Source of the DNA: Platanthera guangdongensis
Lineage: Eukaryota; Streptophyta; Magnoliopsida; Asparagales; Orchidaceae
Assembly: GCA_039583875.1 (NCBI GenBank)
Contig: CM077163.1
Span: forward strand, 106,215,213-106,279,212
Length of the DNA: 64,000 bases
Direction of reading: 5' to 3'
Positions 43,647 through 54,828 of the stretch are shown one piece after another. Position 1 is the first letter of the stretch, and every line of letters starts with the position of its first letter. Under the pieces are notes generated by a model. That model did no database searches and was not told the DNA's origin. It saw nothing but the letters and a program-made list of their open reading frames with translations. The position numbers and the translations under genes were made by a program.

Positions 43647-46600
43647 GTGCAGGTGAAGACCTATCCAACATCTAACCAGCAATGGTATTTGGATAGTGGG
43701 TGCTCTAAGCACATGACAGGGAACAAGGACAACCTAAATTCCTTTAGAGCCAAGCTTGGACCCAAAGTTATCTTTGGTGACTCCAACTTTGGACAAACTA
43801 AAGGATATGGAGCAGTCCAGATTGGTTCTGTAACCTTCAAGAAAGTAGCATATGTGGAAGGACTGAAGCACAACCTAATCAGCATCAGTCAGCTATGTGA
43901 TGAAGGCTACCAGGTGACCTTCAGCAAAACCTTATGCAAAATCAAGTCAGAGGACAACACAACTGTGTTGACAGGTAAAAGGAAAGGTAACATCTACCTA
44001 GTAGATTTTCTTTCAACTACTATAGATATCTGTTTATTCAATTCAGTTTGTAGACCAAATGTTTTATGGCATAAGAGACTAGGACACCTAAACCTTAGAA
44101 CTATTGCTAGGCTATCCAAGGACAACCTTGTTAGAGGACTACCTTCTGGCCCCTACAAGAAGGAAGGACTCTGCAAGGCTTGTCAATTAGGCAAGCAAAC
44201 TAAAAACAGTTTCAAGTCACTTAATAAGAGTGATTCACCTAGGATATTGTATCTGTTACACATGGATCTATTTGGACCCATCACAGTACAAAGCCTAGGA
44301 GGGAAATCCTACACTTTGGTGATTGTAGATGACTTCTCTAGATTCACTTGGGTGTTCTTTCTAAGGAAGAAGTCTGATAACTTTAAGTGTCTGACAGAGT
44401 TTCTCAAATGTATAAAGATTGAGTTCAATACTCACATTGCCCTGATCAGAAGTGATCATGGGACAGAGTTTGATTCTCTTCTTATGCAAGAGTTCTGTCA
44501 GAGTGAAGGGATCAGGCATACTTTCTCAGCTCCTAGAACTCCTCAACAAAATGGGGTAGCTTAAAGGAAAAATAGAACCCTTATTGAATCTGCCACTACA
44601 TTGTTGTCAGATGCTCATCTACCTCTATCCTTCTGGGCAGAGGCAGTGAACACCTCCAACTATGTGCTGAACAGAAGTCTGATACATAAACTGAAGGGAA
44701 AGACTCCCTATGAATTACTCAAAGGGAAGAAACCTAAAGTTGACTATTTCAGAATTTTTGGCTGCACTTGCTATATTCACAATAATGATAAGAAATATTT
44801 AGCAAAATTTCAAGCCAAAGATGATGAAGGAGTGTTTCTGGGATACTCCATGATCAGCAAGGCCTATAGGGTCTATAATAAATCATCATTGAAAATTGAG
44901 GAATCTGTTCATGTTTCTTTTGATGAAACTAACATGTCTTTCAAGGAGAAGATTTCTTCTACCATAGAACCTTTGCAGGAACACTCTCTAGTTGAAGACA
45001 TGAACAAGTTGCAGGTTGCTCAAGAGAATGAAAGCAGTGAAGATGAAGGGAATGCTCAACACATTGAAGCTCAACATGAAGAGCCAGTTGTTGTACCACA
45101 AGAGGAAACAACAACACAGGTTGGTGAACAATCAACACCCCCTGTTGATTTAGTAACATCAAGAGACCATCCAATTTCCCAAATAATTGGAGAAATCTCA
45201 GCTGGTGTGCAAACCAGAAATCAGGTCAACCAAAACCTGTTGCACACCTGCTTCCTTTCTCAAATTGAGCCTCAGTCCATTCAAGATGCAGAGCAAGATC
45301 CACACTGGATCATTGCCATGCAAGAAGAGTTGCATCAATTTGAGAGGAACAAAGTATGGGAACTAGTGCCAAAGCCAAAGGATCATTCCATTGTTGGAAC
45401 AAAATGGGTATTCAGAAATAAACTGGATGATCAAGGAGTAATAATAAGGAACAAGGCAAGGCTAGTTGCCCAGGGATATTCTCAAGAAGAAGGAATTGAC
45501 TACGACCAGACTTTTGCACCTGTTGCAAGATTGGAAGCCATCAGAATCTTTCTAGCTTATGCAGCTCACAAAGGCTTCAAGGTTTATCAGATGGATGTCA
45601 AGAGTGCCTTCTTGAATGGAGACATCAAAGAGGAAGTCTATGTCAGACAACCTCCAGGTTTTATCTCTCCAACTTATCCTGATTATGTTTTTAGACTACA
45701 TAAAGCATTATATGGTCTCAAGCAAGCTCCTAGAGCATGGTATGAGACCCTAGCATGCTTTCTCTTGGAAAATGGTTTTATAAGGGGTAGAGTAGACCAA
45801 ACTCTTTTTATTAGAACCCATAAGTCCCATACCCTACTAGTACAAATTTATGTAGACGATATCATTTTTGGTTCTACTGACTCAAAATTGTGCAGAAGGT
45901 TTTCTAACCTAATGCATTCTAAATTTGAGATGAGTAGCATGGGTGAGCTATCCTTCTTCCTAGGATTGCAAGTCAAACAACATGCTGAAGGCATCTTTAT
46001 TTCTCAAACCAAATATGCTAATGAGCTGGTTAAGAAATTTGGCATGTCTGAGGCATCTTGTATGAAAACACCCATGCCTACCAATGCTGTATTAGATGCT
46101 GATGAACATGGGAAACCTGTTGATCAGACAACATATAGAGCAATGATTGGCTCTTTACTGTATCTTACAGCTAGTAGACCAGATATAATGTTTGCTACAT
46201 GTATATGTGCTAGGTTCCAAGTAAGCCCTAGAGAGTCACACCTCACATTAGTAAAGAGGATTCTTAGGTATGTTAAAAGTTGTCCAAATCTAGGTCTCTG
46301 GTATCCAAAAGATTCAGCATTTGAGTTAACTGGATTCTCTGATGCTGATTATGCTGGATGCAGAATTGACAGGAAAAGCACCAGTGGAACTTGTCAGTTC
46401 CTTGGTGATAGACTTGTCTCTTGGTTTTGTAAGAAACAAACATCTGTGTCAACTTCAACTGCTGAAGCTGAATATATGGCTGCAGGTAGTTGTTGTTCAC
46501 AAATACTGTGGATTCAAAATCAACTCCTAGACTATGGTTACAACTTAGAGAAGTCAAAAATCTTTTGTGACAATACAAGTGCTATTTCCATAGCTCAAAA

Positions 46601-46802
46601 TCCAGTCCTCCATAGTAGGACAAAACACATAGAGATTAGGCATCACTTCTTAAGGGACAATGTTGAAAAGAATAAAATTGAACTGCATTATATCCCAACT
46701 GATTTACAAAGGGGAGATATTTTCACCAAGCCCTTGGATGAAAAGAAACACACCTTCTTCCTAAATCAGTTAGGAATGTTAGATGGAGGAAGTCTTAAAT
46801 AA
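43647..46802 (+). pseudogene. pol of SIRE copy 2, one in-frame stop
   Basis: Protease YLDSGCSKHMTG (Asp at 43692-43694); zinc-binding HKRLGHLNL and CKACQLGK; integrase HMDLFGP, VIVDDFSRFTWVFF and [21 protein letters not shown] and YVDDIIFGS (45848-45874); RNase [23 protein letters not shown] and [10 protein letters not shown] single TAA at 44562-44564 falls exactly on the codon of the third DDE residue, 36 residues after the Asp of SDHG. Frames on both sides agree. RT and RNase H look intact downstream of the stop. Pol lies in a different frame from gag, with a conserved TGTGCAG junction just upstream (43646-43652). Ends TAA at 46800-46802. Confidence 0.94.
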
Positions 46803-47292
46803 TATCCAAGATTTTGAAAGCTAAAAATTGACCAAGACTAGGCAAAAATTCTGATTTTCCTTAGTGTCTAGAATTTTCTGATCTCTGAACTGCGCTCGAC
46901 GATTTCCCCAAAGATCGTCGAACGGAGTTCGACGATTTCCTGAATCGTCGAACGGAGTTCAGCGCTCCTCAGATAGTATGAACTATCTCTTCTGGTCAAC
47001 GATCGTCGAACGGCGCTCGACGATCTTGTTCCCTGAACGATCGTCGAACGGAGCTCGACGCCTTTCCAGATCGTCGAACGGAGATCGACGATGTTGGAGT
47101 CTCTTCAGATTCCTTTAGAAGCCTCGATCGTCGAACTGAGTTCAACGATCTTTCCATTTCTGCGTCGAACCCTAATATAAAACTCATTTTTCGCCGTCGT
47201 TCTCTCTTGCGCTTTTAATTTCTCTGCAAAATTTTCTTCCCTCCAAACAGTTCTACCTTGGTCGTTTTGTTTGTTAAGTTTTTGCAGGTACC
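46803..47292 (+). other. Inter-ORF region with hairpin array and splice-acceptor-like site
   Basis: 46888-47170 holds about seven TCGTCGA..TCGACGA units. 47279-47288 ends TTTTTGCAG directly before GTACCATGG, the start of the third ORF. Copy 1 has the same order (array 16010-16290, TTTTGCAG to 16379). The region is closed in all frames, so the third ORF cannot be a simple extension of pol. Confidence 0.8.
46888..47170. repeat. TCGTCGA/TCGACGA inverted-repeat array between pol and the third ORF (copy 2)
   Basis: Units such as ATCGTCGAACGGAGTTCGAC (46914-46933) and CGTCGAACGGCGCTCGACGA (47003-47022). Minus-strand frames here are repeat artefacts. Confidence 0.92.
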
Positions 47293-50200
47293 ATGGCCGT
47301 CTCAGTCGCTGTCCTCGCCGCAATGAAGTTTGATGCAGGGTTTGACATTGATTTGGACTCCTTCAACACCACTGATCAAATCTTCCAGGACATCCTGAGT
47401 TTATTCAAGGATCAACATTTGTCTGCCCTCATGACAACAAGAATCAAACTTGCCTCAGATGAAATAAAAGAATGGGTCTATACTGCACACAACCTTGACA
47501 ACAACACCATTGTTGGATCTATTGCTGGCACCCAGGTACCTCTGACCCCAACAGTCTTAACAGAAGTTTTTGGTTTAAGAAATGGTGAAGACTCTGCTGA
47601 ACTTTCTGGAGAAGAATTTTCTGATATACTTGCCAGGATGGGTCATCCTGAGGGAAACCCTAGCAAGTTGTTTAAGAGGAACCTGTCAGTTGAATACAGG
47701 TTCCTGGCAGATGTTGTAGGCAAGGTCCTGTTGGCCAAGCATTCTGCACATGACACCATCTCCCGACATCAGCTCTGCCTCATGGGAGCTCTGGTAGATA
47801 GGAAAAGCCTGAACTGGGGAGAGGTCTTCTTTGACCTGATAAAGAAAAAGATAAACAAAACCTTTGTGAATTTTGGAAGAATTCTGGGAGTCTTCCTTCA
47901 GGCAAAGTGCCCTACTCTACTGGTCTCCTCTGGAGTGCACATCAATGCCTCCAAGAGACTCACCTGTGCCCTATTTGGGAAATGGGACAGGCAGATTAGC
48001 AAGCCCAGCAGGCCCTCTTCAAATGCCCCTTCAGGCACCAGGACTCAAAGAGTCACTCCCCCCCAGGTCTCTGCACCTGCAGAGAACCTGCCTGCTGCTA
48101 GTGCTGCTTCTCCTCCTCCTCCAAGTTCAACCCTACCTCCAGCTACATCCACCATTTCAGCCTCATCTCCCATTACAATCTCCAGCCCATCTCCAACCTC
48201 TATTCCATCTCCAGCAACCACTTTATCACCTCCAGTTGACCACTTCCACCCATTATTCTCATATCCACCTCCAGATGTCACCTCATCCCCATCCATACCA
48301 TCCTTCACACTTCTGGATGAATCCTACATGGATGATTCCCCCTCTTCTCCTCAAGAATTACCCTCCACCTCAACATCTTTCCAAGATCTCCTCCACCACA
48401 TCCTTGACCAACCCACTTTCACTCCCTCCATATCCCTCCCTTTGTCCTCCATCTCCACAATCCCCTCTTCTGAACCATTCATTCCACCATTCAGCCCTCC
48501 ACCTCCAGCTTCTTCAGCCATCCCTGTACCCTCTACCTCTGCTCCTCTTCTTGAGCAAGTAGATCTTTCAGCCCTTGCTGACAAGCTGTATGAGCTCATT
48601 GCCCCCAGGCTCTCCCTCCTCTTGGAGACCTCTTTGGCTCCTCTACACTTGTCAGTGGCAGCCCTCTCTGCCAGGCTTTCTTCTCTCCTTCCTCCAGCAG
48701 CCCCACCAGCAGTTTTCCTTGATCCAAAGGTATCTACATCCAGGCAGGGGGAGATGCCCTATGAAGCCAGCCTTCATGCTGCTGTTGCTGCTGCCTCTGC
48801 TCCTGCTGCTACTGCTACTGCTGCTGTGCTTGTATCTTCTGCTCCAGTTGCTGTGCCTACTCCAGTCTTAGCAATAGACCTAAGGTCTTTGCTATCTGCA
48901 TTTGATACTGCATACTACAGCTACCTTCCAGAAGCTACTGCTGTCCAGCCCTCAGAAGATCTGTCTAAGGCAATGGTGCCTTTCTCCAGCTGTGACCCCA
49001 ACATTCTTTCATCCTTTGTACTCTCAGTGATGACTGCTGCTGCTGCTGATAAAGAAAAGGCTGAATCTGCTTCTGAAATTGTTCTTGCTGCTGCTGAAGA
49101 AAATGTTCCAACTGCTGCTGAAAATCAAACTGTTTCTGATGAGCCCATTTTCCAGGATTCTCTGATGACAGAGGCTGCTGTTTTTGAGCCTGCTGTAGAT
49201 GCTGTTGATGTTTCTGAACCTGCTGCTGCCATAATTCCTGAAATAACCAGTGTTGCTTCTACTGCTGCTCCAGTATCTGTTGTTATATCTGCTGCTGTAT
49301 CTGTCTCTGTTGCTCCTTCTGCTTCTGCCTCTGCCCCATCTGCTGCAATGCAACTGAAGAAAGATCTTATGAAGAAGATAGATGTTATATATGATGCCCA
49401 GAGCTCTGACTCTGATGAGTTTAAGACAGATTCTGATGACTCTGCTGCCACCATTGCAAGGAAAAGGAAGGCAAGAAGTAAGGCAATGAAGAGGGTTCCA
49501 CCTGCCAAAGTTAGAGATGATAATGATGTTCCTTACTATATTCTACACAACTGCCCAATTTCTGAACATTGGATGCAGTACTCCAAAAATCAGCTAAAGG
49601 CAATGAAGAAGAAAAGAAAGTTGATAAGGACTCCTCCCAGTTCAAGCACCCTCATCCTCCTCCACCACCTCCACCTGATGCAGGTGCAGGTGGCAGCTCT
49701 GCAAGTTCAGGCCCAGCTAGAAGCCAGGCTCCCTACCAACCTCATGCTAGAACATATCAAAGGGAAAGCCAGTCTAGGGGCTCTTACTCTAGAAGGGGAG
49801 GATATAGGGGAAATCAAAGAGAGACTCAGGTTTACTCCAAAGGGCATTCCAGGCAGCACCCTTATTCCAGGGGAGGACATGTTCCTTCTGATACATCTTC
49901 AGGTCCATTCCCCTATAAGCTCAAAGAAACTGTGACTGCCAGGACTCCTCAAGATACTTCTTCCAACAGGTATGAGCCACCTGTTCCATTTGAGGACCCT
50001 GAGAGGAATCCTGTTGCTTGGACTGCTAGAATGAAAGAGTTGGCTGCTTTAGATCAAATAAAGAAAGCCAGAGAGCAAGGCCTAGACACCTCTAATATAT
50101 CTACTATGTCAGAACAAAGACAGAAAGAACTAGAAAGATATGCCTCCAGTAAATTTTTTGATGCAGACAGGTACATGGAGTTGCATCCAGCTGCAGTGGT

Positions 50201-50315
50201 TCCCAGGACATCAAAGCAAACATATTTGGGAGCAGCTGATGATACCAGATCCAAACAAGAAGCTTTAAATCCTAACAGAGAAATCAAGTTGGTAAAAGGC
50301 AAAGAGAAAGAGTAA
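47293..50315 (+). pseudogene. Third (env-like position) ORF of SIRE copy 2
   Basis: ATG at 47293 (MAVSVAVLAAMKFDAGFDI), five bases after the acceptor-like CAG. The N-terminal globular part to about residue 230 (LTPTVLTEVFGL, YRFLADVVGKVLLAKH, RHQLCLMGALVDRK, FGRILGVFLQAK, ASKRLTCALFGKW) is shared with copy 1. A Pro/Ser/Thr-rich region follows (residues about 240-420), then an Ala/Ser/Val-rich stretch (480-700) without an obvious membrane anchor, and a basic segment. Near 49620 the frame changes by one base; the C-terminus (PPPPPPPDAGAGG to KGKEKE) continues in another frame to 50315. Expression by splicing is an inference. Function unknown. Confidence 0.8.
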
Positions 50316-50479
50316 CTTTGTAAGGTGACAATTCTTGGTTTTTCTGACTGATATCTGGATGACATATATATATATCTCTGTGATGGTTCTGTAATGTCTA
50401 GCTACTGTTGTTTTTGTATTTTTCTGATTGTATAATGTTGCTTGTTTTTCCAAAGTCTGTAAATAGTTTTCCTAACCCA

Positions 50480-50492
50480 AATAGGGGGAGAT
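50480..50492 (+). other. Polypurine tract, SIRE copy 2
   Basis: AATAGGGGGAGAT directly before the 3' LTR. Confidence 0.9.
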
Positions 50493-52061
50493 TGTTGGAA
50501 CACCCTATTACTAATTTGGGTCAGGATCACTATGTCTCTAGGAATCTGTGTTTGACCTTCTGTATAGCTTAATAGGTCAATTAGAATTGAGTCTAAGGGA
50601 TCAGGAGTCTAGGTTTGGAAGCTGCCCTGAAGACCAAAGTTTTTCTGGAGACTAAGTCCAATCGTCGAGCTCAGCACGACGTTTCGTCGAACTCCGGTCG
50701 ACGATCGTCTAGCTCAACTTTGACAGATCGTCGAGCTCCACTCGACGATCGCTGAGCTCAACTTTTCAATATCGTCGAACTCCATTCGACGATCGCTGAG
50801 CTCAACTTTTCAATATCGTCGAACTCCATTCGACGATCGCTGAGCTCAGGTCGACGATTTTGACTCTGCACTGTATCCTTATCTCTGAGCTCAGTTCGAC
50901 GATCTTTGAGCTCAGATCGACGATTTCTTTGCTGCTTGCATTTTCCAGTTCGCTGAGCTCAGCTCGACGATAGCAGAGCTCAGTTCGACGATTTCAGTTA
51001 TCTTTCAGAATTCAAATTCAAATCAGATAGAAGTTATTCTGCATTTAATTCAGAAGATCTGCCAGCCGTTTTCATTTACTTCTGGAGCAAGTTTCAAGGG
51101 ATTTTTTAAGGAACAAATCAGTGGACTTTCCTTTAGAAGAAATTATGCAATTAAGGCTGTAATCAATGCAGACCAACGGCTATCTTTGACAGAGTGATAT
51201 CCTATTCAGACACAGAGAATAAAAGAGAGAATGTTTTTGAATCAAAAGACAGATTGACAAGGAGAGGACACACAACTCAATATACAGAGACTCTTTGAAA
51301 ATATTCTGTCAACAAGAATTCTGAAGAACACTCATCAGAGAGATCAAGCTTTCAAAAAATCTTCAGATCTCTTCAGCTCTTAAAGTGTTCAAGGCCAACA
51401 TCATCTCAAGACTCCAGACACTCAACATTTCAGCTTGCTGAAATCATCTATTGCTGGAGTTCTACATTTGAAGGCCTATCACCCTCAGCAAAGCTCATCT
51501 TCCTGAAGATCAAGGACTCAGGGGGAGCTTTGAAATCCATCCACTTAGTCTTCTCAGTTGATTGAGAAAGAGAAGACTGCCATCACTCTCTCACCCCCAC
51601 TCTGTAAAGGGTTTTTCAAACTCCCTTCAAAAGTTTGAATCTGGTTTTTGAGCACCTTGTCAAAAGCTCATTGGTGGCAAGACACCTGATCAAAAAATCT
51701 GTTTTGGTTTTTGAGCACCTTATCAAAAGCTCATTGGTGCCCAGGACACCTGATCAACTCATCCTGCAGTGGATTCCTACCTAGGGTGGTAGAAGAGTGG
51801 ATGTACCCAAGTTTGGGGAACCACTATATTTCCTTGTGTCATCTGGTTTTGCATGTTTTCTTTTTGTTTCTGGCCTAGATTTTCTTGTGCTTAGTTTCTG
51901 CATAGCTTAGTGTTGTGATTAATTTTATTTCTGCTTCCCTGCTTACACTCATTACAACAATTGTTGTAAAGCTTTGCAAAAGTTTTTCTTTGTGTTTTAA
52001 TAAGCACCATATACTCTATTCACCCCCCTCTAGAGTATATCAGATCTAGTTTCCCCTTTCA
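50493..52061 (+). repeat. 3' LTR of SIRE copy 2
   Basis: 1569 bp, same length as the 5' LTR. Differences seen lie near 50874 (G/T), 50882 (C/T), 51106 (C/T) and 51779 (A/T), with none elsewhere in my reading. Followed by CACTG. Confidence 0.96.
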
Positions 52062-52066
52062 CACTG

Positions 52067-53273
52067 CATTTCCCTTCCCAGGCACATAATGTATCTTGAA
52101 GTTGTAGTCCCGTAAGGACTCCATCCACCTCCGCTGTCTCATGTTCAGATCCTTTTGGTCCAACAGGTATTCAAGCTCTTATGATCGGTGTAAATATTGA
52201 CCTTCACACCATACAGATAGTGTCTCCAAAGCTGTACATCAAATATCACGGCCTCTAACTCTAAGTCGTGGACCGGACAATTTCTCTCGTGAACCTTCAA
52301 TTGTCGTGAACCATAGGCTATCACTATAGAACTCGAACCCTTCGGTTCCAACCGGTGAACCTAAAATAGGCGTCGTGGCCAACCGCCTCTTCAAATCTTC
52401 AAAAGCCTATTCGCACTCCGGAGACCACACAAACTTCTGATCCTTCCTAATCAACATCGTGAGTGGTAGTGCTATCCGCGAGAAGTTCTCTACGAAGCGC
52501 CTGTTGTAGCCAGCAAGCCCCAAAAAACTCCGGACCTCTGCCACTGAAGTCAAAGAAGGCCACTCCCGTATCACCACTATCTTTGTCGGATCCACAGCTA
52601 TCCTCTCTCCACTAACAACATGACCAAGGAACGCTATTGAGGATAACCAGAATTCACACTTAGAGAACTTAGCATACAACTGATTCCTCCTCAACGTCTC
52701 CAACACCATGTATAGATGATTGTAGTGATCCTCCTCACACTTCGAGTACACCAGATATCATCGATAAATACTATCACAAAATGATCCAGGTACTCTCAGA
52801 ACGTCATGTTCATCAGATCCATAAACATGGATGGCGCATTGGACAAACCAAACGGCCAGACCGTGAACTCGTAATGCCCAAACCGCGTACTGAAAGCTGT
52901 CTTTGGGATGTCGTTCTCCCTTATCCTCAACTTGTAGTTACCGGACTTCAGATCTAATTTTGAATACACTGTTGACCCAACCAACTGATCAAATAGATCG
53001 TCAATCCTCAGAATTGGATACTTATTCTTTTCCGTAAGCTTGTTCAATTCCCGGTAGTCGATACAAAGCCGCGAGTTCCCATCTTTCTTCTTAACAAATA
53101 GAAACTAGTGCGCTCCAAGGTGACGAACTTGGACGCACATATCCTTGCTCCAGCCACTCTTGCAGTTGCACCTTTAACTCCATCATCTCTTTTGGCGCTA
53201 TACGATACGGAGAGCGTGACACCGGTTTGACACTACCCCGAACCACCTTAACCACATGAGGGGCAGAAATCAA
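52067..53273 (-). pseudogene. RT and RNase H of the minus-strand gypsy element
   Basis: Minus-strand reading: RT start (53091-53273: VSRSPYRIAPKEMMELK), RT core ([37 protein letters not shown] at 52796-53047), an FIDD-type active site just after a frame break near 52790, the thumb ([17 protein letters not shown], 52407-52751), and RNase H (YGSRQLKVHERNCPVHDLEL, YTDHKSLN, 52145-52351). At least three frame breaks. The left edge is the SIRE insertion; the same gene resumes at 39856. Confidence 0.87.
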
Positions 53274-53926
53274 CGTCTTACTCGACCCCTTTCACGCCCG
53301 CAAATGTCGTCTCATGACTAGCTCTCAACTGATCCACTAGCAATTTCGATCAACGTATGCCTACTGCTCTGAGAGCCTGACCATACTAAAGATCACGTCG
53401 AACTCTCCTAGCAGTAGTAACAATGCTTGCAAATCAAACTATTGACTCACAATCCAGACCTAAACGCAACAGATTCTATCCGCGCACATTGAGCACTACT
53501 AGTCAGCAATACATCCCTTCTGTCTTTTTCCATCGGAATATGTCCTCCGACATGCAATACAATTCCTTTGGGTAAATATGGACGCGAAGCCCCCTAAACA
53601 AACGGTGCTCTCGCCAAATGAATGAAAGTAAGGACATATCTCAACACAAATAGTTCTAAGCTAACATGCACAAGGACGACATGTATTTACAGTTAACTGC
53701 TATAACTTTAAACCATACCTGTCACCACGACAGTGAGCTTCCTGTCCTCCTACTGGCCCCAGCTGTACACTTCAGACTTCCTCTCGGACTTTGCACGTCC
53801 GCTCCAACACTCACGAGCAACATGCCCCGTCATCTCTCAGTTATAACAGGCACCCGACGTTCGGCCTGTAGTTTCCCCTGAAGAACCAAAAGGGAGGGCT
53901 GGACCCGAAGTCCTAGCCTTCTTATA
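53274..53926 (-). other. Degraded gag-protease-RT linker of the minus-strand gypsy element
   Basis: Homology should cover the protease here, but I find no intact DSG motif or open frame; many stops. Nothing else recognised. Confidence 0.4.
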
Positions 53927-54595
53927 TCACCTACGATATCCAGACTTTGAGGTAGCCGGCATTTTGAAATCTGTTTTCTTGGCACTAGAGTCCTCAACCG
54001 CTCCTGACGTAGATTCCTTAGTCTTCTGAGCACCATCTCGACAAACTTGGAAAAAGTGCCCTTTCTTGCCACAAGTATGATAGTTGTAAGTAACCTTGGT
54101 AGTCGATGATCTAACCTTCTTCTTCAGCGTTCTGCGAGATGCACCCATCATAGGACTTACAGAGTTCGATACCCTACTCACTGGTATCTGGTGAATTTTT
54201 CCCATATCCACTTCCAAAGATCTAGCCGACTCCACCAAGGCTCGGAATCCCATTAGTTTTGGTCCTAGAAGTAGAATTCGCAGTTCGTCACGTAGACCAC
54301 TATAGAATCTATCAACTATAGACCGCTTGTTCTCCAATTCAAAGCAAGGGTAGCGGCTTATCAAAAGAAACGCCTGCAAATACTCATCAACTGAGTGCGT
54401 ACCCTGCACCAAGCACATGTTCAACGGCTGACCTGATGGCCTTCTAAATGTCACTTGATCAAACACACCACCCGGTATTGAAGTCATCTCGGGGACAAAA
54501 GGTTGCACATTGCTTCCCTGCTGTGCACTAGTCATTGCGAGCACCACTTCAACGATCCTTCTTATGGTTTCAAACGAAGGAGGGGTCTCAAGCAC
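53927..54595 (-). pseudogene. gag fragment of the minus-strand gypsy element
   Basis: Capsid part with SVDEYLQAFLLISRYP and IVDRFYSGLRDELRILLLG, then a zinc-knuckle relic YHTCGKKGHFFQVC with its first Cys replaced by Tyr. The N-terminal third of gag is missing to the right. Confidence 0.75.
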
Positions 54596-54788
54596 GCCAA
54601 TGGGTGCACTATAATCCTTAGAAACCAGATTTTATGCCAGCTCTGCGCCACTCCCGATCACCTATAGTCGAACAAAACACCAATAAGTGACCAAACAAAA
54701 TTGCAAAAAGCAATTATAGGAATGCGCAGGTTCCTCAAACACGAGTATTTTTCATTCCTAAGTGGACATTCATGGGTTCTTTTTTAAT
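54596..54788. other. Short non-coding stretch at the edge of the inverted segment
   Basis: No coding sequence. It ends at GTTATAACGATGAC (54789-54802), a 14-mer that recurs in the same orientation at 56952-56965 on the far side of the inversion. Confidence 0.5.
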
Positions 54789-54828
54789 GTTATAACGATG
54801 ACACACACATGTGCTCACCACCCCTTAA

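Larger units (their letters stand above)
39862..52061 (+). mobile_element. Young SIRE/Maximus-type Copia retrotransposon, copy 2 (complete)
   Basis: 12.2 kb. LTRs of 1569 bp each, TGTTGGAAC to CCCTTTCA, flanked by CACTG (39857-39861 and 52062-52066). I counted four differences between the LTRs, about 0.25 percent. The interior has a primer site, gag, pol, a third ORF and a polypurine tract. Despite its youth it carries a TGA near the end of gag, a TAA in integrase at 44562 and a frameshift in the third ORF near 49620, so it is probably not autonomous. Confidence 0.96.
36520..54788 (-). mobile_element. Minus-strand Tekay/Del-type gypsy chromovirus (split by a young SIRE element)
   Basis: The 3' LTR (36520-38501), polypurine tract, chromodomain, integrase, RNase H, RT and gag run right to left. 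The SIRE element at 39862-52061 interrupts it at the end of RNase H, in a GNAVADALSRR context, with CACTG on both sides. The 5' LTR and start of gag are missing on the right, where the CRM-like element and its inversion begin. Many frame breaks; dead. Confidence 0.85.

Noticed and set aside
47873..48562. 229-residue Leu/Pro-rich frame overlapping the third ORF
   Set aside because: Alternative frame of a Pro/Ser-rich coding region; not conserved as a frame in copy 1.
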